A stretch of 64,000 nucleotides of DNA from Cercis canadensis (lineage: Eukaryota > Streptophyta > Magnoliopsida > Fabales > Fabaceae). Within the stretch, counting starts at the first letter, position 1, and every line of letters starts with the position of its first letter. Below the pieces are notes generated by a model that was not told where the DNA came from, did no database searches, and saw nothing but the letters and a program-made list of their open reading frames with translations. Both the position numbers and the translations under genes were made by a program. Where the stretch lies: NCBI GenBank assembly GCA_003255065.1, contig QAOA01007551.1:1117715-1181714 (forward strand), read 5' to 3'. Of the stretch, positions 50,485-60,516 are shown piece after piece.

Positions 50485-51983
50485 TTTTGCAACTCATTGT
50501 GAAAACTTCAAATAGCTGTTTCGGCTACCCGTTTCGAATTCGAAGGCAACATTGCAAGTGACGCTCCTTGTATTTTGTGGGAAGAGTAATCCTCCGCGTT
50601 AAGATTTTACTACGTGCGGAACTCGAACTCGGTAAGGTGAGTATTGACTCAATACCAGAAAACTGTTGAGTAATAAACCCTGCTTAGAAAACTAACGAAG
50701 GATTTGAGTTCAATAGCGAAAAAAAAAAAAACAAACAAACAAAACAAAATGTGATTTCAAAAAAAGACACGCCACCAGTTAACATAAAAATCCCGTTACT
50801 TTTTTATTTGGGCTAATGAAATAGCCACACCCGAATTCAATAGCTTAGAGTGGCCATTTGACATAAATAATATATTTGTATAAATTATTTATACAAATGA
50901 AATATTTTTTAAATTATTTACTTAAAAATGATATTTTTAAATATTTTATTAATATTTTAATCAAGTTTAACACATTTTTTTCCAAAAATATATTACATTT
51001 TTTTCTAAAAAATAATCACGTTTTTGACAAAAACATATTCCTAATAAACACGCTTTTAGTAAAAACGTGTTTAAACTTTGATTGAAATATTACTAAAATA
51101 TTTAAAAATACTTATTTTACATAAATAGTTTAAAAAATGTCTCACTTATATAAATAATTTATCCAAACGTATTATTTCAATCAAATTACCAACTTAGAAT
51201 ATACATATGCCATTTCACTCATAATCTTTTTTTTATATATATAATTATATATTTTTATATAATATTTTTAAAAATTTCTAAATCCTTTAAACTTCCTAAA
51301 CCATAACCCCTAACTTTAAAAGTTGAGTGAATAATCACTTAAGCTATTACTTGAATCACTCCCAACCTATTTTTTACTGACCTAATCCCACAAGGTTAAT
51401 AATGATATTCCCTTCTACTCATATTAAAAAATTTCGATAGCTAGGGCGTGGCACCAATTCAATCGGACAAAACGAGAACCAGAAACGTACTAAGCCTAAG
51501 AACATCAGAGTCGTGCTTGGGTATTTGTTAGGGCACTCTGGTTTTTGAATCTAATTGGCAAAGGTGAATTGTTCTATCATGTAATTCAGTTCTATCAGTT
51601 ACATCTGAATCAAAAAAGAAAAGAAGAGGAATTTAACAAAGAAATGAAAATTAGGGTACAAAATTAACAGAGAAAATGATGAGGTGCTGCTGCGTCCCTG
51701 CTGACTAATGTAATGTGATGCCGCTGTTAAAATCTTAATGATACACTCCTGCTAAAACCTTTCTCTTTCCTTTAAAGGTCTCCATTTTCTTTTTCCTCCA
51801 GTCCACCTCACTTTTTTTTTATATCTTTTTTTTCTTTCATTTTTTTTTTTTTGTCCCTTTTCTTCAGGCTTGGACATCGCCATCACTTCCCACATACAGA
51901 TACAAGAATGACTACAATGTATATGACTTCATTGACTTTTTGCTTTGTCAAAAACTTGTATACCTCCCTCTCATCTCCTTGCC
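50485..51983. other. Intergenic region between CID7-like and PPR genes
   Basis: The sequence is very AT-rich and holds the foldback element at 50866-51176. The part from about 51650 leftward of the CID7 stop is probably 3'UTR and trailing sequence; T runs occur around 51810-51855. No gene is visible. Confidence 0.5.
50866..51176. mobile_element. AT-rich foldback MITE
   Basis: About 311 bp in which nearly the whole left half is an imperfect inverted copy of the right half. The outer ends are AATAATATATTTGTATAAAT and, read inward from the right, AATAATACGTTTGGATAAAT. Inner arms include TTTTTAAATATTTTATTAATATT against its near complement at 51085-51110. No clear target duplication was found. 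It has no coding capacity. Confidence 0.65.
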
Positions 51984-54900
51984 TCAATATATCACAACAC
52001 GAAGAAGGCCTGGCTGCGGTTCTGTGTAGTCAAGACCCTCTTCTTCAAGTAGGTATCGCTGTACAGCTATCGGAAGTCTTGCAGGAGTGCGGGAGCCCCT
52101 GGTATGGTGACCCGTACCAACACATATATAAACCTGCAAACGCTGCTCAGCTGCTCTGGCAGTGCTTCTCAGCGCACTCAATTCATGTTTCAGCACATGA
52201 ATGGCTTCACTTACATGCAGCCCATGTAGATCTATCATCCTCTCGTGTCCTCTTCCGTTGCCCTGCATCTCAGGAGCAACTGGATTCCTGAAAAATTGAT
52301 GCTCACAATTACAGACGAAGAACCCAACAATTAGAATACACGCCAAGTACTGATAAACATTAAAACAAATTAAAAACACTTCGGTTCAGAGAACAACATG
52401 CTGATATAGCACTCTTGTCCATGTAATCATTATTGAGAGAATTATATATTAGGCTACTTCTACAACCTTCTGAAAAAAATAAATCATTAAAAAAAGGAAA
52501 TAAAGAAAGAAGCAGCAGCACTATGTGCAGCATGTTCTTAACGGCCAGCAGTCAGCATAAAAAAATCTGAGTTGGAAGAGAAGAGGGAGTTAATGATATG
52601 TTTAAAAAGAAAAAGTGCTCCATCAGCTTGTCAAAAGCTAATAGTCATCATATCAATATATACAGGTCATGAGGAGGCAGCAAAAAAATATCTAAGCATG
52701 ACCTCTTCCAAGTCTTTTTTCACACGCACATTTTAATTAAGAGGAAGGGAGAACAAGGGATAAAGTGAGAGCAATGGGGAACCACAAACCTCTGGCGGTA
52801 AATAGATTCTTGTGCTTTTCCATGAGCTGCTTTCATATGCATGTTGTGTAGTTGCCCTTTAACACTAAGTTCCTTTGCTAGGGCCTTATTCCCTATGAGG
52901 TATGCTTGTCGTGCCTGTTTTTAAGTTATGAAAATTAACTAAAGTCACATAACATTGTCTGGTAGACAAATTAAATTCCAAAAGCAGTTGCCCAAAAATC
53001 TAAGGTTGCATAAAAGCAGGCTTGAGAACAAAAATCGTATGGTAGACATGTGCCTGCTTTGCAGCAATTGTTCCTTGAATTTGTCATTTGTTCATGTTCA
53101 TCTCGGTATCAGCCCAACAGCTTTATTAGTAAATCTATCTGACCTTTCTTGACCCAACTTGATTGTCCAAATAAAAGAAGATAAAAGTTACTAACTTAAC
53201 AGGAGGAAAAGAAAGGAGATAAGTCTAGGGAATGCACGTTGCTATAAACCAACTTTGGAGCACATTGCCAAATCATTACTTATTCTCACACACTGCCCAT
53301 TTACCTCTTGACAGCATAAACTGAAGACCTACCTGCTCAAAATACGCGTTGCGTATGCGTGCATGATCACGGGCCTCCTCTCGCAGCTCAGAATACATAT
53401 TAGCTGCCATTCAAAATTGTTACACAAATTAAGTGTAGAAGGAATTTGTCCCACAATTGAAGCATAAAAACGTAAATATTTACCAACTGCGTCACCAGTT
53501 TCAAGCCAAACAGGAGCAGCCCGAGCTGAACCACGGTTCTGCAATCTATCACCCAAGTTGGCTCTCCCCTGTCCGCCATTATAGGCACTAGCCAGAACAT
53601 GAGAACTTCTACTAGAGCCAATGGCAGCATCACCAGAACCATTTCTATCATACTTCCACATACCAGAATCCTGGGAAGCCAATTTCCTGACAGCTGATGC
53701 AAAGTCAATAGCACCTCTAGATGGAATTGTGGAGTTTGACTTGAAAAATAGCATGTTTTCCTTGTCAGATGATCGGTAGGGATTTCCACTTTGTTGGACA
53801 TTATCTCCAGCATATTTAACAGAAGTAGTCTGGCCATCAGGTGTAGTAAGTGCAGGAAATTCCATTGCACTAAGATTGGGAGCTGACAGAGTCTTTGAAT
53901 TCAGATTCTGATTAAAACTACCATCAACTTGAAGCTACAAATGCAAAACATAAATAAATAAAACAAAAATAAGTACCATAAAGTTACTGGGTTATTACGA
54001 ACCCCAATGAAATGAATACAATAATAAAAATAACACTGACATCCACAAAATGAGGAAAAAAGACAAAAATAAATAAATAATGAATATTGCAGGATGTGCA
54101 TTTTCAACCAATAACACATTGCAAAATGCTAACTGACCGAGATGGAGCATGAATATAAAATTATAAACTAACTACATATAAATTTTCACTAGCCATCACA
54201 TGAAAAGATATTATAAGCAACCTGAATTTGACCACAAGTTACTACATGAAGATCAACCTCACCTCTAACTGAGTGAGCATCTCAATGGTCAGATTTAAAT
54301 CACATCCATTGGCAAAGTACACTTCTGCCAGGCTTTCAGCAGCAAAACCAGGGAATTGAGAAGCCAAAAACTCCAAAGGGTTCATATCAGCATCATCCAC
54401 AATTGTTTGCTCACCCAACACGTCATTTAAGAACCCATGTCTAGAGTTGTCATCATAAGGAAGCCCATCACGACCACTACTAACATGATGGTTGCTATTC
54501 CCAATTTGCCTATCCCAAGGTTTTGTCAACATCTGCAGAAAGCTTGCTGAAGATGGGTCCTCCCTGTAGGTTGAAGAGGAAAACCTTAATTTATCAGCAA
54601 AGCTGTTGCCATTAAGGTGCTGTTGAGATAACTCCTGCTGCTCATTTAATATATATCTACTTCCTTTAGAAGAAGGAAATCTTGAAGCTTCATTGTCGTC
54701 CTGTAAGGACAAGCCCGCTAAAGAGAGGTTGCTAAGACCTTGAGACTCATCTTCTCCCATGACCTTGAAGTCAGGGGTGATATCATCGGGGAGCTGACAA
54801 CGCCAGTATTGGTGGGCCTCATCATCAGAATTATTTGAAATGGATGACTCTGATCGATCTAAAACTGCTTTCCCAAGAGCTCCAGCAGTTGTGAACCTTG

Positions 54901-55051
54901 CTGTTGCATCTGCTGTGCTGGTACTTCCACTTGATGGTGATCTGAGAGAAAAAGGAATGAACTCTGCCGCATTTGGATTCAATGTTGTGGTTGCCTTGTT
55001 TGGGGAGCTTAGCTTTCCGTCCATTTGGGATCCTTTCTTGGATAAGCTCAT
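51984..55051 (-). CDS. CID7: CID7-like protein: PAM2, CUE, DUF1771 and SMR domains
   Basis: Five coding exons: 55051-54263, 53934-53484, 53403-53333, 52914-52790, 52287-51984; 579 residues, phases agree. Residues 24-33 (LNPNAAEFIP) form a PAM2 motif, the ligand of the MLLE domain of poly(A)-binding protein. A CUE-like domain is at 223-263 (MNPLEFLASQFPGFAAESL). A DUF1771 helix bundle spans about 415-478 (YSELREEARDHARIRNAYF). A C-terminal SMR domain covers 496-579, with DLHG at 498-501 and the GTGHHT loop. SMR domains of this kind are linked to RNA or DNA cleavage, so a role in mRNA turnover or translation quality control is plausible but inferred. Domain order and length fit the Arabidopsis CID5-CID7 group, CID7 (AT2G26280) best. 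ATG 55051 follows a 5'UTR intron (56017-55058). Confidence 0.88.
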
Positions 55052-56060
55052 TATTAACTAAAATATGGAGGAAAAAAAAATGGCTACAACATAGATGGAG
55101 TCTACAAACTGTAACACCGCAAGTCCAGTCAGCTTCAACCAAACCCTGTAAATTGGTTCAATTTGATCACACTCATTGATTAGGCAAACTGCCATCAAAA
55201 GAAAGTTTGGGAGCAATAACTATTCTATAACACATTTCATAAGTCATATACTAGGAAAATGAATTCAATAGTCCCCCAGATAAAATGAGCATGCCAAATA
55301 TATAGCTCAATATAGAACTTTAGTTACAACTGCTATAAAATATTTACCGCACGTAGTTGCAAATTAGCAGAGTATTGAAACATACGCAAGATATATAAGT
55401 ACGTTGTCTATCACTAAAATGAACTATAGCTACCCATTTTCAATACTGTAACTTCTAGGTGAATCCCAAAAAGATAAATCAAACAAAATATTTAGCAAAC
55501 CGTGCCTCTTATATCTTATGAATATAAGAAAGCTTTGGAGAACACTGACCAATTTCAGAACTAGAAAGAGACTGTAGCACAATGATTAAAACCCTAAATT
55601 TTCTGAAGTAAACAAGTAAGAAATGTTAGAACCAGCTTCTAAGATGAACTAAACAATCGTTTATAGTAACTGACCAGAAACCCCATGAAAGCTAAAAAGA
55701 TATCCAGAAAATTCAAACCCCAAATTCAAGATAATGTCTAGCAGATAAAAGCGCGAGAGATTGAACCAAGAAATGAAAAAGCAGTAAGTAGTTAAAGCAC
55801 GAGCACACCAAAAATATAACCTCCCATTATCGAAGCCGTAAACTTGAAAAGATCTTGAGCAATTCAACGCCTTAAAAAATTAGAGGAAAAAAATAGACAA
55901 AGGAAACCCAAGCAGTAAAAGTAATCAAACAGAAGAAAAGCTGCGAATTATGGATAAAATGAGAAAGGTAAGTGGAAGATCTGGAATATATGGAAGAGTG
56001 TAAAAGAAATATTATACCTTTGCGAATCAAATCAAAGGGATCCATCGGAGAAAATAGCAT
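54831..56060 (-). promoter_or_regulatory. Overlapping upstream ORF across the 5'UTR intron of the CID7-like gene
   Basis: A 5'UTR intron is well supported: donor AAAG|GTATAAT at 56018/56017 and acceptor TATTTTAG at 55058. In the spliced leader two in-frame ATGs (56060 and 56045) open a frame of 89 codons (56060-56018 joined to 55057-54831). It overlaps the main coding sequence by 221 nt in another frame. If the transcript starts upstream of 56060, this would reduce translation from ATG 55051. Confidence 0.5.
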
Positions 56061-57830
56061 GAGATTAGAAACTGTGAAAGGGGGGGATAGAAAGAATAAA
56101 GTGAAGCTGGTATGTTATTTTTCTGGGAATTGGAGCTTGGAACTCTCTCCAGTATTATTATCTCAGTTATCGGGCCTCCTTCTCTTCTCTTCTCTCTCTT
56201 TCTCTCTCCCCCCTTCTTCTCTTTCTTCCTCTCTGTTTTTGTTTGAAACCCTCTTTAGCTAATACCACCACCACCACCACAAAAAATACTAAAGAAAAGA
56301 CACCCAACCTTTCGCCACTCGATTTGACCTCTCTCTGTCTCTCTAAAACTTTCTCTCTCTACCTCTATCTTTTGAGTCTCGCTCTCTGACCCTCTTTAAC
56401 TGTACACTGATTATAATTAATTAATCTACATGATTGGGATTTGGGAAGAAAAATGTAAGCACAACTTTTTAAAAAAATTTAGTGTCATTTATTATTTTAG
56501 TTCTAGACTAATTCCTTTTTTTATTTTTCCACTTTTCTTTTTGTCCCATTTCTTTAACATTTATGATAAAACGTGGAACAATTTTTATTAATATTATTAT
56601 ATTTACACTATTACTTTTCTTATCAATTCTTTTTTATATGGATTCAGTTAAATTTTTGTTTTACATATTTACTTAAATTTTATAAAACTGCTTGTGGTAT
56701 AGCTATCATTTAAAAAAAAAAAAATGTGCTATAGAATGCTAACAATGTTAGACCTAAATACATTACACAATTGATAACTAACTACATCTAAAATTACAAT
56801 TCAAACCCATTTTTTTTTATGTTTATAACTTAAATAGGGTTATAATTATATGATGTTTATAACTTAAACGGATTAACTATAACGAGATATAGCATATTTA
56901 GAAGGAACCAAATCACACTCAATTTGGTTATTCTGTTGAAATTGCAGTAATTATTTCATAAGTATATTACCACTAAAAACTAACAGAATAAGAATAATCA
57001 CACGGTCATTCAAATAGACAAATTTTATTCCGTCCATTAGCTGTAAATAAGTCTTTATTAGGTTGCTTTATACTATTTTTTTCTAATAATTCATTTTTTT
57101 TCTTTTTGTTATTAGACATTACACAACACTAATAATATATTCTACCCATATTCTATGAGATTTGAACACAACATTTTTATAATAAATATATTAAGTACTC
57201 ATTTATTGAAGTTGTCCTAATTATTAGTATAACTTTATAAAATATTAAAATTGAATTATATCAGTTTGCACGTTACTGGCTGAATTATTAATCACAATCA
57301 CAGACCTATAAATTAAATTTTATATTTTTCTTACATATAAATAAATTATGTTTCTCTAATAAAAAAATGTATATGTTTCTTAGTTACATAGCTGTATAAT
57401 TTTAATATCACATTTTGTTCAAAATGTGATATATTAGGGGGTTAACTATGATAATCAATTAATCACACGTACAATAAATTTTTTTTTATACTTTGCTTAC
57501 GAAAGTAATTATTTTAAGCCAACATAAAAAGCCTGTCTTTCTAATGGACTAAGTAATTTATTTATTTTTTGTAGATAAAAGTTTAGAGTGAAAATAAGCT
57601 ATTTCATTCCAATATCAAGATATGTCGCAAGCTTTATCAATGATTGATAGTGATCCTTACAAATTGCATACGAAAATAGGACTACACAAAGTAGAATTTG
57701 AACATAAATCTTACAAGTGAATTAATTTGATACTTACCAGTTGAACGAACCTTATTGACTATGTCACTAAGTCATTGTTGGAGAACAACAATCACAAACA
57801 TTTCAAACTCAAATGTTTAACAATTACAAT
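56060..57830. other. Promoter region of the CID7-like gene and AT-rich spacer
   Basis: Around 56160-56400 lie long CT tracts on the plus strand (GA-rich in the sense of the CID7-like gene), typical of plant core promoters and leaders, and a short CCA repeat near 56264. From 56400 on the sequence is AT-rich and holds no gene or clear element that I can name. Confidence 0.45.
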
Positions 57831-58080
57831 TANTTCTTGATGATGTTATTTGAGCATTATTTATATTATCTTATTCGATTAAAGTTGAATTTCAATTAGA
57901 AATCGTGATCGATATATTAAACTTATAAATTGTGTATATTTAAAAAAAGTATGGTTGTATGGGTAAATTGAGCGGGACATGGGGCAGATGAGGATTTAGT
58001 GGGGCGGAGATGGGGATGCTGAAAAATCCCCGCCGGGGATGGGGACGGGGACTGCTTGCCCTGCCCCATTGCCATCCCTA
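57831..58080. mobile_element. hAT element remnant with 8-bp target duplication, gap inside
   Basis: The right end, read inward, is TAGGGATGGCAATGGGGCAG, followed by G-rich sequence, a typical hAT terminus. It is flanked on the right by ATTACAAT (58081-58088). The same 8 bases occur at 57823-57830, directly followed by TA and the N at 57833. The left terminus is therefore cut after two bases by the N, and an unknown amount of element is missing. Confidence 0.75.
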
Positions 58081-58088
58081 ATTACAAT

Positions 58089-58945
58089 TAAGGATTTTAC
58101 CAATTCTACAAAATTTCACAGGTATAAAATCCATATTTGTTGATTTTAAAACATCACAACAAATAAGCATTTCCCGATATTTTTTTCTTTCTTGCTACAT
58201 TGATCCATCGTAAACCTAATTTTGTTATTTCATTCTGCTTACCTTTCACTCAATATATCCACAAATGAGAGTTAATGTTCTTACGGCTTACTTTAATTTT
58301 TTTTTATCTATATTTTTGGTTATTAAATAAATAAAGCTAAGTTTTTTCGTTGAAAATATGGAAATAAAAATTAAAACTTGTGACCTCAATTTTTTAAAAA
58401 AATCTCTAAATCATTTATGTTGTATATACAGTATACTTATGTATGTATTTTTATTTAAACATAACAAATTTAATACTAATATTTGATATTATTATGCATT
58501 CAAAATAATGGACCGTTCCTGATTATTTTTTTTGTCAATGATACTTTGCATTATAATGTATGTTTAGATTTAAATCTGGGAAACTTCTTTATAAAAAAGA
58601 TGCAAACATTTAAATTACTAATAAATAGTATTTCACTTATAATACTACAGTTACCAAAAAAATAAATATGTCATATTAAATCCTATGAACCTCCCCCACT
58701 TAAAAGTCTCAATATATGATAATTTGAGCTATTAATTATACCACAACGAATGTTGAAGAATTCAACCTAATCATATTGGCTGTCAAAAGTAAAATAATAA
58801 AGCAGATAAAAAATAAATAAACAGTTAAATAATAAAGATATTCTGAATAATTATTTCTTTCTTGTCATGTACTCAACTTGTTTACCATCAAAATTTCGTC
58901 AAAAGTAGAAATTGTATTATGTCGCAGCATAAAAAGTATATTCTT
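58089..58945. other. AT-rich spacer between hAT remnant and SINE
   Basis: No gene, RNA gene or repeat that I can recognise. Short open frames here are of the kind expected by chance in AT-rich DNA. Confidence 0.5.
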
Positions 58946-58963
58946 GTAAGTTATTCCTATTAT

Positions 58964-59145
58964 TATTATTTTTTAGTTTCTCATCGGTGTCTGGGCTTCG
59001 CCCAACTAATCCGGTTTCAAGTTGGAAAAGACCATAAAGGTGGCAAAACTCTCCCAACAGACGTAACTGCAAACCCAGTGGCTCGAATTCGAGACCCTTA
59101 GTTAAGCTAAAACACCCATTTACCAACTGATTTACATACTTGTTG
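58964..59145 (-). mobile_element. tRNA-derived SINE with 18-bp target site duplication
   Basis: The 18 bases GTAAGTTATTCCTATTAT occur at 58946-58963 and again at 59146-59163. The 182 bp between them, on the minus strand, carry an A-box-like ATCAGTTGGTAAATGGGTG and a B-box-like GGTCTCGAATTCGAGCC, as in a Pol III promoter. They end in GGGCGAAGCCCAGACACC and an A-rich tail, a 3' region known from plant Au-type SINEs. It is non-autonomous and depends on LINE machinery. Confidence 0.8.
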
Positions 59146-59163
59146 GTAAGTTATTCCTATTAT

Positions 59164-59841
59164 AAACTTAGTAAATGTTACTATACATGTTCCCTTTTCC
59201 CCCCTGAACTGAAACTATATGTATGTGTTCATTGACATATTTATATTCAGTTTTGTCTATTTATCTATAATGTTATCTGTAGCAATTTCAATCGCAGTAG
59301 TTGTTTATGAGACAAGTCTATTATATAAACCACAAGACATTGTATCTAGATTAAAATGACATTGATAGTTGTATGTTATTAAATATTTTTAATAGAAATA
59401 TTAAAATCACAATTTGTAATGTGTTAGTTCTGTCATGAGAATTTGAACTAAATTATGGGCATTAATACGGGATTCACGAAACTTTATCATGTTAATATCA
59501 CGTGCAAAATTTCACACTAATTGAACACCACTAGCTATCATCAACATACAAATTGTATATCATGTACCAAAGAAAAAAAACTAGTTTTGCACCCATAAAA
59601 ATATTTAATAACTTGATCAGTATAATGAAAACTTTGAATATCTCAACGAATTTAATGAAGATGTATACATTTTATATGTTATGATAAAAATTTGCTTTTA
59701 ATATATAATATTGATTTAATTTTTCCGTAACAAGAAAAAGGAAAAAAAAAATTGATATTTTCATCTAATTATATATCTTGCCTCCAAATCGAATTGGTTA
59801 TACATCATCGTCACCATGAAGGAAGAAATCTACGGTGTTTC
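59164..59841. other. AT-rich spacer before the retrotransposon
   Basis: No gene or repeat recognised. The five bases GTTTC (59837-59841) directly before the LTR would be one copy of the gypsy target duplication; the other lies outside the window. Confidence 0.45.
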
Positions 59842-60516
59842 TGATGCGTTCGCGTACTCGAAGGATCGAAACGGAGTGTCTGGATACCAAATTGTGGGAT
59901 GACCTTGATTATCTCAATAGGGTGAACCCTTAGCAAGGAAGGATCCTTGGTAAGTTCAAGTTTAAGTTATTTGCCCAAGAACAACAGGGAAACTCTCAAT
60001 CCAGAGAAACTCAATAATTCAGAAACTGAATACTATTAATCTCCAAAACTGTTTTGCAAAGGCATACACGAATTCCTTATATAGGCAATTCGGCTAGGAG
60101 GCTACAAGCTATGATGGATCCTCTAAGAAAGTTAATAAAACCCTAATACCTAGTTTGGCTCATAGACATAAAGGCCCAAAATATTAAAAAACGAATTTAA
60201 AACTAATTAAACGTTTTGGCCCATAAACATAAAAGCCCAAAAATAAAATTAATTAAATTAAACATTATTTTTGGCCTGCTCCAAACTTAGGCTCCAAGCT
60301 GGCCCATGTGCACCTTCTACAAGAGACAGATAAGTGATCAATCTTAACTCTGAACTTGGCCCAGCTGCTATTTCTTTGGTCTGCACCTCTTGGACTAGGC
60401 TCAACAATGCCTCTCTCACTCGCTTAGCTCTGCTACTAGTCATCGGGCCTCAAACTCCAAGCAAGGGATCATGAACACTCTTAGGGTTAGGGCATGTAGC
60501 AAGCTGATTCGCATCA
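59842..60516 (-). repeat. 3' LTR of the gypsy element, with TATA box and polypurine tract
   Basis: On the plus strand the LTR starts TGATGCG and ends CGCATCA, a perfect 7-bp inverted pair. Just outside (60517-60527) lies TTCCCTCCCTC, the complement of a polypurine tract GAGGGAGGGAA, as expected for the start of plus-strand DNA synthesis. A TATATAAGG on the minus strand (60083-60075) is a likely promoter TATA box. Length 675 bp. The partner LTR is not in the window. Confidence 0.82.

Noticed and set aside
53400-53870. Second long minus-strand frame over CID7-like exon 2
   Set aside because: It overlaps the true exon in another frame and lacks domain character; the frame encoding the PAM2-SMR protein is consistent across all exons.
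59079-59098. A tRNA gene suggested by GGCTCGAATTCGAGACC
   Set aside because: No cloverleaf can be formed around it; it is the B-box-like part of the SINE on the minus strand.
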